A stretch of DNA of 64,000 nucleotides from NCBI GenBank assembly GCA_011037195.1, contig JAAEAF010001973.1, positions 145,756 through 209,755 of the forward strand, written 5' to 3'. The notes below the pieces were generated by a model that did not search any database, was not told the DNA's origin, and worked only from the letters and a program-made list of their open reading frames with translations. Each line of letters starts with the position of its first letter. Position 1 is the stretch's first letter. Both the position numbers and the translations under genes were made by a program. This DNA comes from Triatoma infestans (lineage: Eukaryota; Arthropoda; Insecta; Hemiptera; Reduviidae). Shown here piece by piece: positions 23,440 to 35,350 of this stretch.

Positions 23440-23960
23440 TTATGGGATAATAGTATACAAAAGTTGTCCGTTTTGTGAGAGAAATGGTATTATGGTTTTT
23501 GCCGATGCCTTAGAGGCGGTTGCGGCCGTACGACTGAACACTTGTTGTTGGCAGCGATGCTGATGACGGTGGAGGTGGCAGTAGGGACGGTGGCAGTTCG
23601 TGGTGACGTCAGAGGTGCGATTGCCGCCCCCACGCGTTTGACTGGAACCCTGCACCTTATAGAGAGATAGATGGAGTGAGAGAGAGCAAGAGAAATAGCG
23701 GGTGTGTGCGTAAGAGAGAGAGAATGATAAAGAGTGGGGCAACTAAAAGTTGGTATGAGGTGATATACTCTCTTTCTTTTCGGCCTCCTAGTTTGTCATC
23801 CGCCTACACAACTCTCCGCCTTTCTCTCATACTTCGTCAGTTGTTTCTTCGCATCTCAAGTTCCGCTAAGAAGACTATGGATTGGGTTGATAATCCGCCC
23901 GCTGGTACCACTCATATTCATTCTTCTTTGTCTTTTTTTTTCTCCTCGCAACTATAAGAA
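23440..23960. other. GC-rich island with GA-rich tract; candidate regulatory DNA
   Basis: From about 23,500 to 23,660 the sequence is clearly GC-richer and CpG-containing, unlike its surroundings. It holds the perfect CRE palindrome tgacgtca (23,604-23,611). A GA-rich tract follows (about 23,660-23,740; gagagagcaagagaaatagc and gagagagagaatgata), of the kind bound by insect GAGA-type factors. A gene promoter or first exon is possible, but no start codon with an open frame, splice context or TATA box is convincing. The two overlapping frames (100 and 93 codons) look low-complexity. Confidence 0.35.
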
Positions 23961-24409
23961 GAAATGTTGCTGTCATGTTTAAATTTTCGTCATAAATTTA
24001 GTTTATCTGCAATCGTTGAATAAAGAGACGATTATTACACTAAATTTAGTGAAGTAATTTCAAATTTCACACATAAGTGAGTTACGTATGGTGCTTTCTC
24101 TCACTAGTGTGTAAAAGTAACATTATTTAACTCTAATAACACGACATCTAGCGGCCATAAACGAAAACAAGATCAAAACAAATCCTAGATACAGCGGATT
24201 TGAGGTTATTCCAAACGGAGCAGGTTATAGAGAGAGAGCGAAGTATTTTTTACAACTCTTGTTCAGATTGACGCACTCGCTGCTCTCTTGCGGTCAAACT
24301 CTAAACTTGGGTGTGAAAACAGTCCTGCTGCTCTCATTTGTCAAATAAATAACAATTTTAACCCGAAATCCATTGTTCTCAAGGTTGTTGAATACGAAAG
24401 AAAATGAGT
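23961..24409. other. Unassigned stretch
   Basis: Mixed composition, with a patch at 24,130-24,340 that is less AT-rich (gacgcactcgctgctctctt). No reading frame or repeat end is supported. Confidence 0.4.
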
Positions 24410-24485
24410 TACTGAAAGATTCAAACGTGCAACCTCTGCGTGGCTAATCCAGCGCGCTAGCACTGAGCTAATCTCTTCCCTTCTG
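24410..24485 (-). other. tRNA-like sequence (tRNA relic or SINE head)
   Basis: On the minus strand a box A-like TAGCTCAGTGCT (24,470-24,459) and a box B-like GTTTGAATC (24,426-24,418) are separated by 32 bases, the spacing of a normal tRNA gene. The D-arm is plausible, but the T stem and acceptor stem do not pair well, so this is not a functional tRNA. A tRNA-derived SINE head is an equally good reading. Confidence 0.45.
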
Positions 24486-25130
24486 AAGATATAGTAAAGT
24501 AAATTTCCTATTCGCCTTCGTCTATAGTTGGACGTAAAGCCCGCATGAAAAAGTAGACATTAATTTTTTTTTTTTTCTAATCGTGTAGAGGAAAAAAGAC
24601 TGGTTCGAGTTCTTCCATAGAACTCAACTTCGGGTAGTGGGTCAGGGCCTATGTACAAATACATCCCTTTTCTCATAACTTCATATAAAGTTATCAGGAG
24701 AACAGCAGGGTAGCACAGCTGTCATATTGTCTTAACAGATCTGTTTTCTTTTATGATGAGATCTTGACCAGCTATCGTCATAAACAAAGTTAAATATAAC
24801 ATGGTTATTATGATTGCTTTACAGTGATTTAATGAATATTATTATTCCGTAATCTCATTATTAGATTAAATAAATAAGACCTGTCACTATTATGAACGAG
24901 AATAATTGTGAAATTTTTGCTCATATTTCAGATTAACGCTAAATGGTAAACAAGTATAAATGAAATGAGCAAATATTAAAGGAAATCAATGAATAATTAT
25001 TAACGAAACTACTAAAGTACGAGTATTTCTCTTATTTTGTAACGAAATGTAATAGCTTGTCGCCCCACCACTTGCTCTCAGAGGGGGCAATCTGAGGAGC
25101 GTATCTGTACATTGTAAGGAGAAGTTAAAG
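24486..25130. other. Unassigned stretch
   Basis: Contains a 6-bp stem hairpin gagttcttccatagaactc at about 24,609-24,627 next to ggttcgagtt, possibly part of a SINE body. No gene seen. Confidence 0.4.
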
Positions 25131-25862
25131 AGAGTAGTAGTAGTAAAAATATTTATTTAAACAGAGAAAAAAAATTACATAGATATGTTTTTATATTATA
25201 ATAGCAATGGATAAATCCGTCTGCCAGCGTTTGGTTTGTATAAACATTATACACTTTTCAATACAAGACAACAAACTTAAAATAATTTCCTTCTTTATGC
25301 ACCTCGCTGCTCTCTTGGCTCTTATCACCTCAAAAATTACATATCACTAATTAACTCAGCCTGTGCTTCCAGGCACATTCAACGTACCTTATTAAAGGTT
25401 TACACTGAGTACTATTAGTTAGACAATTAACAATGAATGAGCAGTAAAGGTATCTAGCCCAAAAATATTACGCCGGAACTCAGCTAATATAGGACAAAGG
25501 CACAAAAAATGGTAGAGGTCTTCCAGCACATTTAGAGTACACAAAGAACATCTTTCTTTGAGAGAGTCTCTTTTTTCCCACGGAGAGAAATTCAAATAAA
25601 CTAATTCCCCCCTTAATTTGAATAGCCAGCGTAGCTCATTCATATTTAAATCAGAACTTCCCACTTTGGATATACAGAATTCTGCGTAAGCATCTAACAG
25701 CGTCCTATAGAGCAAAAAATGTTCTGAATTCAGAGCACGCCTCACAGAAACTCCTCGAAGATCTGCCTTCATTTTCAATAGGAGTGCAGAAAGTTGCCCC
25801 TCCCAACTTGACAAATTTTGCAGGGACGCGCTAAATTCCAACGAATTTAATGAATTCAACGA
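25131..25862 (-). mobile_element. LINE 3' fragment with C-terminal zinc motif
   Basis: A 146-codon minus-strand frame (25,859-25,419) ends in CSLCTLNVLEDLYHFLCLCP, a C-x2-C...H-x4-C motif like that near the end of many LINE ORF2 proteins, preceded by LRGELVYLNF and followed by FRRNIFG. About 290 bases of A/T-rich 3' region follow to a TAC/TAG microsatellite at about 25,133-25,145 that may be the tail. No reverse transcriptase remains. Clade not determined. Confidence 0.65.
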
Positions 25863-25924
25863 AAGGTGAAGAATTTATGAACACACAAACTGACAGTATA
25901 CACATATTTATATTTCAAATATTT

Positions 25925-26370
25925 TACTGGGGAAGAAGAGAAAAACTTAGTACACTAACTGCGCATATTACCATATTCATCATCAAAATCTGATCCTCTA
26001 CTACCTCACAGACGTGTGGAGGCATTAACCATTCCTCCTTATGCTTGGCCAACCTTCGCCCATTACACCAAGTATTACAGTCTAGCCTGGAAACTTTGTC
26101 ACACGTCATGCTCACACGGTCTTCCGGAAGGCCATCATCTTTTCGCCTTATGTCTTACACTCTAGCTTCAAGAAAGACTCTGGCGATCCGGTTCTAAGAC
26201 ATTCTGATCATATGACCGAACCAGCGGAGCTGATCTTGTTGAATCCTCTCTAGGGTCCCTCTGCACGCTTAGGACTCTTCTTACTGTCGTATTCCTAATT
26301 CTATCTCTTCTGTTCTTGCCCAACAGCTTTCTTAGGTACCGCATTTCTATCGCTTGTAGCTGACTTTCAA
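25925..26370 (-). mobile_element. RTE-like LINE C-terminal fragment
   Basis: Minus-strand reading gives VESQLQAIEMRYLRKLLG, then RDRIRNTTVRRVL, a histidine-poor relic of the LRWFGHVxRM block (LVRSYDQN), RIARVFLEARV, and GRRLAKHKEEWLMPP. This order is typical of the ORF2 C-terminus of RTE-type elements. Stops and a frameshift are present. It abuts a family S copy at 26,371. Confidence 0.75.
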
Positions 26371-26909
26371 CTACACATATAAGAAGTTAGAATTTTTATT
26401 TGAAATATATTTAATTTTTTGGAAGATTTGGCGACGGGGCAAGGTTATACTTTCCTCTGCTGTATTAGTTTATTTTATAATTATGTCCTCTATGTAAAAT
26501 TAATTAATCATTAAATATATTGCCAAAATTCCGTGTTTGAAAAAAATGTTTTGACCGGAAGTTCAACTATATTGAACAGATTTTCAGTTTTCTATGATTT
26601 TTTAACCATGAAAACACAAAGGAGTTTCGAAAGTTTGGTATATTAACCGTTAATACAAAGACCAATCACTTTGAAACATTTTCCGAAAAAAATCACTTAA
26701 GCGGGTTTTGAGGGAGTGATGAGCTTTTGCTTTCCCCTGAAAAAGTCATTGTTAGGTTTTTAGATTCTCCTGTTCATATAAAATTAAAAATAATTAAACA
26801 TTTAGTAATAATTACAAATTTGAAGAACACAAGTTTGTCACATAAATCTGTGTAAACTGCAGAAATAGAAACACGTATGAATGTATCACAGCAGATTTTT
26901 TTTTTAATT
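26371..26909 (-). repeat. Family S repeat, left half
   Basis: Reverse orientation: tttttatttgaaatatattt, gaccggaagttcaactatat, module 1, and the end gtatcacagcagattttttt. It starts directly at the RTE-like fragment. Confidence 0.7.
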
Positions 26910-27059
26910 AAAATCGAATTTAAGAGAATTTCTGATGAAGCGGTGACTTAGATTTCTTTGTTTGTTTTATATTCATGTGACCAACCAATCGAAATGGTTG
27001 GTTCATCGTCATCCAAAATGTGTTTTAGTTTTGTTAAAATAAGAAAGTAAACGAAACCA

Positions 27060-27905
27060 AAAATGACTGGTGTCAAACACTCTTATTTGATAAATTACCT
27101 TCAAACATAATTTTTACTTCGCTTGTCTTTCTTCAATTTTGTATCAATTGGAGAATCGAACTTAATAAAAATAAATATGACTAAGCTGCCCCCTCCCCCA
27201 AAACTTTTCGAAATGAAATTTCTCGAAAAAAGTTTCCAATAAAAGTGGGAGAGGTATTAATAGTTAGAGTAGCAAATTTAATGAAATCTGTCGGTGTTTT
27301 TATGGATAAAAACATAGAAAAATGAAATAACTTTAGTTAAAACATCCTTTCGGACAACCGATTTTCTTCGTACTCGGAATATTAGCAACATATTTAATTC
27401 TATTCAATATTATTTACATGTTACAACTATTTAATACATTGAAATACCTTTTTAGTGAAAAAAATAAACCCCAATCCTCCATCCAAAACTCCCTTAAATG
27501 AATTTTCCCAGAGAGATATTTCAAATAAAAGTTTTAGCTTAATAATAAAAGTGTAGTTTGAAGAAACTCATTGGACCGTTTTTCTAGCAAATTGCAAAAA
27601 AAACTGCAAAATCCATTCAGTAAAGTGGTACTTTCGATTGAGGAATTTTGACAGGTAAATTCCTGTCGAATTTCTTGGTGATACGCACATGGAATATCAA
27701 TTTTGCCATTTCTACGATTTTAGTTTTTTGATTTATGCTGTACACAGACATACACTTTCCATACAAAAAAAACCACACAAACATACATAGAGACAATTTT
27801 CTAAAAACCACTTTCTTGTACTCAGGGGACCACAACACGCATATTTCCGGTGAAAACACGATATCGAAAATTTGACACGACCGCAATTCATTCTCTAACA
27901 GTATT
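27060..27905 (+). repeat. Family S repeat, near-complete copy
   Basis: Left end gactggtgtcaaacactctt, both modules (catcctttcggacaaccgat and ggtactttcgattgaggaat), a poor remnant of the AC tract near 27,740-27,785, and tttccggtgaaaacacgata. The minus-strand frame across it is not a gene. Confidence 0.8.
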
Positions 27906-28769
27906 TGGAGAATTTAAAAATTAAAGAAACTTCTAAAAATTTTTGGCTGGTACCTCCAAAATTTGGTACGGCTCTGGTGTTGAACTAGATGCTGGATAAA
28001 AATCTAGCAGTGTGTAAATGAAAATTGAATTGTTTTAGAATTGTTGTTTGAAATAGAAAATTAGATGATTTCCTTTATCATCATGACCAACAGTCTTACC
28101 TGACGAACTTAATCAACAACTTTCATTTACCGACAAAGTAGGTTGATATTGTTCAATCAATTGCCATAGTTCAAGAAATTTTAATCAAAGAAATTCCCAA
28201 ACATATACGAGTGTAAAATATTAATTTAATGTAAGACTCAGGATAAATTCAGGATTTATAAATTAAATATTAATATTATTATAATTTGATTGTTGCAATG
28301 ACATTTAGCTGTCAGATCGAGGGAAAAAAGATAAGTAAAAAGTTTTCCCAAGTGACCGCAGCGTATTTGTTGGCAATCACAAGTAATTGTTTAACTTTCT
28401 TTCCCAGTGGAAAAGCTTTGTTTGAACATGTTTTCTAAATCTGACCATTGTAACAGTGTAAATCAATCTTTACAAAAAAAAAGTTTACAACAAATTTGTA
28501 ATGATGTTTTATTTATTTATTTTTTTTTTACGAAACCTATTTTTATAATTTTAAAGATTTTAAAAATCATATATGGTTGAAAGGGTTTACTTTTTTTTGT
28601 TAGATTTTTTCGCAAAATGCTCAGATCAGCAGAATATTTATCCATATTTCTAACATTTATCATTAACATTAGAATGAACCTTTCTTCAAGAGTTCGAAGA
28701 TTCTAAGCTTAAGTTGATTTCCATATTGTATTCCAGAAATAAGCAATTCACTATAGTTCTTGGGCCTGC
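27906..28769. other. AT-rich stretch
   Basis: No gene or known repeat recognised. Confidence 0.45.
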
Positions 28770-28870
28770 AGTAGTTGTACGCACCAGAGTGATTTTTTCC
28801 ATGGTAGGCTACTTTCATTTTGTAGTCATCGACCGGTTTTCAAGTATTCAAACATCTTCAGCCTTGACTT
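28770..28870 (-). repeat. Dispersed repeat H, copy 1
   Basis: On the minus strand it reads gctgaagatg, then aaaaccggtcgatgactaca, aaatgaaagtagcctaccat and ggaaaa. A second copy lies on the plus strand at 63,515-63,585. The shared part is at least 65 bases with scattered differences, so this is a dispersed repeat of unknown type. Confidence 0.7.
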
Positions 28871-29554
28871 GGAGAAGGTTTTTCATATCATACTGTTTAT
28901 CAAGAAATTCTGAATATGGGAGAGAATGCCAGAAAACCGTTCGATGATCATAAAATAACCCCGGCTGTCATTTTTGGACAATTACTAGTGGCCACTGTCC
29001 CGGCAGTTTCTGAGCAAATTTATAATGAAACACTAGTTTTAAAGTTGTTCATTATAGGAAGCGGCTGAACAAAAATAGATTCATCTCAATGGCAAGAAGG
29101 AATAGTTGAATTACAACGGCCTCCTGTTTTCAGAATAGAGTTTGGTTTGGGCACCAAAATCTGAGCACTGTACTGATCGACATCACTGCCAAATCTGAAC
29201 CATTTTTTCTTCACAATGTACGACGCAATTAAACAAAAAAAAAAAAAGGTTCATCTTTCAGGGCGATAAAAGAACTGGCAGATTGCCTGAATCCTGCTCT
29301 TTTATACCTCAGTTTGCAAATTTGGGACCCCAGCCTCCAGCTCTTTTTATCTTACCTGTAGATGTTTGGAAACTGTCGTAGCTAGTAGATTATAATCTGT
29401 TGTAAGTTCTCTTATCACCTATGAGTATCCACTTCAACTAGAGCTTTCAGCCGGTCATCATTTCTCTTTAGTTGCAAATCTTCCTCGTAGTTCATTTTCC
29501 AGGCTGAAAAACTGAACATATACTATGAATTATTTTATTTAGCCACACTTTTTA
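28871..29554. other. Unassigned stretch
   Basis: Rather mixed composition and possibly old unique sequence. It holds an A run at about 29,236-29,247. No frame of interest. Confidence 0.4.
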
Positions 29555-29816
29555 GAATTTGCTTGAAAACGGCACTGACAATTTTTTCTTCAAATTTGTT
29601 ATCACGAATACAAATAATTTTTATACAAATAAACTTTTATTTGAACATTTTCTGGAAAAATTAAATTTAGGAGACTTCGTAGAGTCTCTTCTTGCATTAT
29701 GTGCATTTGAAAGATTAGTAAAGATTTCAAGTTTGAAGGAAATTTATAATTAGAAAGAAATGTAAGGAATGCCGTAAGAAAAAGTCATATGAGTCTCTCA
29801 CACCAGATTTTTATTA
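29555..29816 (-). repeat. Family S repeat, left end
   Basis: Reverse orientation: cttgaaaacggcactgacaa, then gtaagaaaaagtcatatgag and tctctcacaccagatttt. The middle is deleted. Confidence 0.7.
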
Positions 29817-30799
29817 GTAATTTTACAACAAGGTTTTTTCTCTAATTAAAAATCTTCTAATCTTAGAATACATAACAAGAAAGAATTTTTCTAAATTAAG
29901 AATTGAGAATATACGTATATTAAGAGTACAGAATAACTTGGATGAGACTCTTATTTCTTTATGACTTTTATCTAAATAAGTGCGTAGAACTTTACATAAT
30001 AAATTTTAACTGATGCTTTTCTCCTTTGCACTAAATTTATTTTAATTTGTAAAATAATTATCTTAAATCTTGCATAAATGTTTAGATACTCATACAAGTA
30101 AATAATTAATTACTAATTTAAATATATAGTGTCACTTATTATATATATTATATACGCTAGAAATATACGATATATATTATATAATATATTGGTGGCTTCA
30201 TTACAATTCCAAAATTTCAAAGTAAAGATATCCTTTTGCTCAGTTGCCATCTCGGGCAGAATTTATATCTTTTAAAACGCTTCAATTTACATATTCATAA
30301 CAACATTTTATTAATGCAGGTACATGAGTGTTCCAGAATTATTCTCTAAAATTGCTAGAAACTGAAATCTAACGTAATTCAAGACACGCAAAATAAGTAG
30401 CATATAATTTATTTTCTTTTCAGTACATAACATAAAGTGAAAATCAACTCACTGTTCTCTTAAAAATTTGATGTTCCTGAAGATCGAATTTGTTCGATTA
30501 AAACAACCTACATCACATGGAATTACTATTATTTTTAATTGATAGTTCTTATTGAAATTGAAAACAGTATAAATTCATTTAGTGTGGCTTTCTGATCTTG
30601 GACAAATATCGTAAATAGTGATGTTTTTCTTTTAATTCCCACATTATATTTAATTTTCTCGTAAATTATTTTATAGTTTAACTTTATTAACAGAAAAATG
30701 ATCTTTTTTTTTAAGGAAGACGTCAGAGCAGTCCTCTTGCGCAGGAAAGGCATAGCGTAGGTATGTAGCAGAACATTTATATCTGTCACGATCTGTGTT
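29817..30799. other. AT-rich stretch
   Basis: Includes an AT-rich imperfect palindrome at about 30,135-30,190. No gene. Confidence 0.45.
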
Positions 30800-31108
30800 C
30801 ATCAAACAATCATAGGGAAACTGGGGAATACTTTCGGAGACCCGGAAGTGGACGTAGAAGGGTCACAACAGATCGGGATGACCGATTTCTTTCGCTCTTA
30901 GTTCAACGCAATCGGTTTCTTATAACTACAAAGCTCTTGATAACTTATTAAAAGTTTGGGAAGTCACCGTGAACTCAGAATCTGTCCGAAGACGATTGCG
31001 AGAAGTAGACTTGATGGCCAGGAGACTAGCATCAGGGCCAGTACTAACCAGGAGTCATCGTATAAGCAAGTTAGTTTTTGCAAATCGGCATCTCCATTTG
31101 ACTATAGA
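30800..31108 (+). pseudogene. Tc1-like transposase, N-terminal part before an insertion
   Basis: Plus-strand reading gives RETGEYFRRPGSGRRRVTTD, then DDRFLSLLVQRNRFL and, in the next frame, SVRRRLREVDLMARRLASGP and ISKLVFANRHLHLTIE. The GRxGRGRxRxTT linker between the two helix-turn-helix subdomains and the following repeat-binding helices are typical of Tc1-family transposases. Frameshifts break it. It stops at the RTE insertion and continues at 34,279. The far N-terminus and the terminal inverted repeat were not located. Confidence 0.85.
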
Positions 31109-31299
31109 GGGGTGTAGTGTAGGTCGCCTCCGCGTGGTGCACCACTACTAAATGACCACATGCTAAATGACCTTCGTGGGCGGGCAAGGCTCATAGCCGT
31201 GGTGAAGGCAACTTGCCTAAGGGAAGGGAACCCTGAAATCAATTCCTCTTGTCCTCCAGTTTGGGGGTTGGGCGTAGGGCTAACCCCCCTACCTTATAA

Positions 31300-32145
31300 A
31301 AATATATACTGGTCCCGAAAACTAAAGCAGAAAGTAAAAACCGGACTGTTTTAAAGGATAATCGACCTAGGCGAGGAATATGGAAAATCGCAGCATGGAA
31401 TGTACGGAGTATTTATGCACCCGGGGCCAGCCGTCAGCTGCAGGTGGAACTGCTGAAATACAACGTAGCTGCTCTACAGGATATAAGATGGAAAAAGACT
31501 GAAATTACACAATTGAAAGATTATACAATATTCAATAGTAGTAGCGTGGCTAACATCATCTGTACTGGTTTCGCTGTCAGTAACAGAGTAAAGCATTCTT
31601 TGATAAAGTTCCAACCGATAAATGAAAGAATATGCCTTTTACGTCCGAAAGGAAAATTTTCAAATATTACGATGATAAGTGTACACGCACCTACAGAAGA
31701 CAAAGATGACATAATTAAGGAGGAATTCTATGCAGAATTGGGGCGTGTGTATGATGATAGTCCGGGGTATGATATTAAGATCATTCTCGGAGATTTTAAT
31801 GCAAAGGTTGGTAAAAAGATAGAATTTAAACCAGTGATTGGACAGTATAGTAGACATGATGTAACCAACGACAATGGATCCAGAATGGTCGATTTTGCGA
31901 CTGAGAGAAATATGAGAGTTGCAAGCACCCTTTTTCCTCATAAGAAAATCCACCTGGAAACATGGATCTCTCCTGATGGTTCCACTCGGAACCAGATAGA
32001 TCATGTGCTTATCGATTCCCGTCAAGCAACAAGCATTCAGGACGTGAGGAGTTTTAGAGGAGCAGATATAGACTCTGACCATTTTATGGTCAGAGCGGAA
32101 ATGAAACAAAAAATAGCCTCAAAATCTCAAAATACAGGAGTGAAG
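31300..32145 (+). pseudogene. RTE-like LINE endonuclease domain
   Basis: The frame is open from about 31,300 without an early ATG and reads IWKIAAWNVRSIYAPG (the N motif of apurinic-type endonucleases), LQDIRWKK (catalytic E position occupied by D), ISVHAPTEDKD, ILGDFNAKVG, NQIDHVLID and DSDHFMV (SDH motif). This enzyme nicks target DNA to prime reverse transcription. A TAA at 32,152-32,154 ends the frame, but protein-like text resumes in the same frame (LKVGSEREAFEKKVDELLGN). The missing start codon and stops point to a pseudogene. Confidence 0.88.
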
Positions 32146-32159
32146 AGAAGATAATTTGC

Positions 32160-34254
32160 TACTGAAAAGTTGAAGGTTGGGTCAGAGAGGGAGGCGTTTG
32201 AAAAGAAAGTAGATGAGCTCTTAGGAAATGCACATAGCAACAGTCAGGATGGAAATGATGTGCAGGGACGGTGGACGAGAGATGGGACAGAATTAAGGGT
32301 ACTTTACATAAGACAGCTGTTGATATATTGGGAGAGAGAAAAAGAAATGCCCGTAATGATTAGTACGACGATGAGGTAGCAGAGGCTCTGAGAGGAAGAA
32401 ATGAAGCCAGACAAAGAATGTTAAATAGGAGAACAAGGGCTAGCGGTCAAGAATATCGTAAGAAGAGAGCAAAAGCCAGATTAATATGTAGGAGAAAGAA
32501 GAGGGAGGTGGAGAAGAAGAAAGTAGAGCAGATGCAGACAGATTACGAACAACGGAGGAATAGAAAGTTTTACAGAGAGGTTAGATCCTTTAAAGATGGA
32601 TATCAACCAAGGTTAGGTTGCATTGAGAGTGAGAGTGAGCAATTAGTAACTGGAAAGGAAAATATTCTAAACCGGTGGATGGAATATTTTAGGGATGTTT
32701 TGAATAGCAGCAGTATTGCGACGAACGATTATCAAGAGCAGATTCCCTCCGATGATGATGCAGAACCCCCTTCGAGAGAAGACTTCGATGACGTGTTGAC
32801 TGCTATGAAAGATAATAAGTCGCCCGGAGAAGATGGTATTTGTGTAGAGATGATAAAACATGGAGGAGAGCTTCTTAAGAAAGAAGTTTACGAATTGGTT
32901 TTGGTTGTGTGGTTGCGGGAAGAGATTCCAAAAGACTGGGCCACAGCAATAATATGCCTTATACATAAAAAAGGCAGCAGATTAAAGGAATTTCGCTGCT
33001 GAGCATGGTTTACAAAATTCAGGCGATTCTCATCATGGGAAGAGTAACAAATGTAGCAGAAAGCGAGTTTGGAGACTACCAGTGCCGTTTCCGAAAAGGA
33101 AGATCAACAACAGACCACATCTTTACCATGAGTGCGGTGTTAGAAAAATTTTACGAAAATAATCTAGATCTTCACCAGCTTTACTGGATTTCAAAATGGC
33201 TTATGACACCATTTCACGTACAGGGCTTATTAGATGTCTAAAATTCCTGCAAGTGCCTGCGAAAGTGATTAGACTGGTGAATATGACCCTAACTAACACC
33301 GTAGCTAAAGTATTGGTGCAAGGCAATGTGTCTCAAGAATTCCCAGTAAACACTGGTCTAAGACAAGGAGACCCAATATCACCCATCCTCTTAAACCTGG
33401 TGCTGGAAATGGCAGTAAGGAAAATAACATCCAATATTGGAGGCACCATATACAACCGCATGACCCAGTACTTCGCAGATGATGTAGTGTTTATTGCAAG
33501 ATCTGCTGCGGCACTAAAAACTGCATTCAGTGAGCTAGAGGAAGGAGCTGCTATTTTCGAGCTTCGCGTCAATGAAGGAAAAACGAAATATATGGTAACT
33601 ACAAGAAGACAAAGGAATTTCCGAGAACTTCAAGTCGAGCCGTACCGTTTTGAAGGGGTAAGGGAATTTAAATATTTAGGAGCAACCCTTACGGCCAAAA
33701 ATGAGGTCAGCAATGACATTAGAAGTAGAATTTTAGCCGGAAATAGATGCCTGGGGGCGCTAAGATCGACGATCCGTAATAAGTATGTCTCCAGGCAAGC
33801 TAAAGTTGCCATATACAAGACCATCCTCAGGCCAATCGTTATGTATGGTTCTGAGACTTGGACATTGACGGTAGCCGACGAATATAAACTCAATTGCTGG
33901 GAAAGGAAAGTGCTGAGATATATATACGGGCCAGCAATGGAAAACGGCGTTTATCGGTGCCGAAAGAACGCTAAGTTGAAGCAGCTCTTTAAGGAGGGTG
34001 AATTAGTCACGGTGATAAAGCTGGGAAGATTGCGATGGTTAGGTCACCTCCACAGAATGGAAAGAGAGAGAGCGCCGTGGAAAGCATATGAAGACCAAGG
34101 CGGAAGACCAAGGGGGAGGCCCCGACTGCGATGGTTGCAGGATGTAGAGTCCGATCTCCGAAACATGAAAGTAAGGAAATGGAGAAGGAAGGTTATGAAC
34201 AGGGACGTCTGGAATCATCTGCTGCAGGAAGCCAAGGTCATTCAAGGGCCGTAG
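32160..34254 (+). pseudogene. RTE-like LINE reverse transcriptase and C-terminal region
   Basis: Broken reading: a frame change near 32,280, a TAG at about 32,360, a stop and frame change near 33,000 and another near 33,190. Visible parts are DNKSPGEDGICVEMIKHGGE (finger motif), CRFRKGRSTTDHIF, FKMAYDTISR (motif A), GLRQGDPISPILLNLVLEMA (motif B), YFADDVVFIA (motif C, FADD), VNEGKTKYM, FKYLGATL, RPIVMYGSETWTL, LRWLGHLHRM and GRPRLRWLQDV. The last 352 codons (33,196-34,254) are unbroken. Near 33,000 some residues between motifs are also missing. The protein would copy element RNA at the target site. Confidence 0.9.
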
Positions 34255-34278
34255 TGCTACAGGAAGAAGAAGAAGAAG

Positions 34279-34850
34279 ATTTGACTATAGAGCGATGGGT
34301 GGCTGGCTTTTCTCTTAACAGATGAATCGCGATGGTCTGTATTCTGAATAGGGTCGAATTCGTAGTGGATAAAGCAGAGGGAACGTTTCATTCAATGTAC
34401 TAATAGCTACTTTTCAACAACAGTCAAGGTGTGGGGGGGATAATTTTGGAGGCCTGCACCAAGTTAATTATTTTAGTTGAATAGAGCGCAATGAGGTATG
34501 TTGAAGAAGTTCTTCTAGAGGCAGTCATATCGTTTGCTCCATTTATCGGGGCCAGTTTCTTACTAATGCATGATATCAACAGACCAGTTAAGGTTGTCTG
34601 TCACCCGCTTCTTGGAGAAAGTCGGCATAAATGTGATCGGTTCTCCGGACGTACGTTCTCCGGACATGGATCCCGAATATCAATGGGGTATGCTCAAGAG
34701 GCGTGATGGAGCTGGTGATCAGCCTCCAGATAATCTGCAACAGCTCCGAATTGTCCTACAAGCAGAATGGGATGCCGTTCGACAAGAGACTATTCAGAAC
34801 CTGATTGCATCGATGCCGTATCAGGGTTCGAAGTGGCAAAACCAAGTACT
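34279..34850 (+). pseudogene. Tc1-like transposase, C-terminal part after the insertion
   Basis: Continues the transposase: TIERWVAGFSLTDESRW (first acidic region), VKVWG, then LLMHDINRPVKVV (second acidic region, HDNARPH-like), VRSPDMDPEYQWGMLKRR (third acidic region) and a final block LQAEWDAVRQETIQNLIASM. Several frame changes are needed. The element is older than the RTE-like insertion. The right terminal inverted repeat was not located. Confidence 0.88.
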
Positions 34851-35350
34851 AGGAGGTGAGAAAAATGGAACAAAAAAAACATTAATTTTTTCTTCTTTTC
34901 CATTTTTAATTTATTTTATTTTTAAATCGACCCAAATCAAGAGTTAGTGTAAAAAATTAACACAAGATATTATTTAGCTAGGGAATCGTATTAAAAACAG
35001 ATTGTTGCGATAAGTGTTATTTATTAATGAAAATACTAGAGTTTCATTTTTTTTTTTGTATGGCTGAGTGTATATATTTGATTACACACACATACATACA
35101 TATATGAATTAAAATATTTATATATGCTGCCCATGCTAACTCAATTTGTAAAAACAAGTGTTTATACAAATAAATTTATGAATTTGAATTTATTCATTGA
35201 TGCATTGTTGCATATATATATATATATCTTTCAATGATTGCACTTGGATAGATATAAGCATTATAACTGATATTGTGATTAATTTGCATAAACAGTGGTG
35301 AGAATTAATATCTATTATAGGGAATCATTATTATTTTATTTCCCATTGAC
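34851..35350. other. AT-rich stretch with microsatellites
   Basis: AC/AT tracts near 35,083-35,105 and an AT tract at about 35,211-35,227. No gene. Confidence 0.5.

Larger units (their letters stand above)
31109..34278 (+). mobile_element. Near full-length RTE-like LINE
   Basis: The 14 bases atttgactatagag stand on both sides (31,095-31,108 and 34,279-34,292), a perfect target duplication. The insert is 3,170 bp, about the length usual for RTE-type elements. It has a ~190-bp leader, an apurinic-type endonuclease, reverse transcriptase, a C-terminal region and a gaagaagaaga tail. It splits a Tc1-like transposase. The ORF carries at least two nonsense changes and about three frameshifts, so it is inactive, yet its ends are preserved. 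Confidence 0.92.

Noticed and set aside
23440..23957. Two overlapping frames of 100 and 93 codons across the GC-rich island
   Set aside because: Serine/leucine and basic low-complexity text caused by the GA/CT tract; no domain.
31521..32966. Several minus-strand frames of 60-150 codons opposite the RTE-like LINE
   Set aside because: Shadows of the plus-strand coding sequence.
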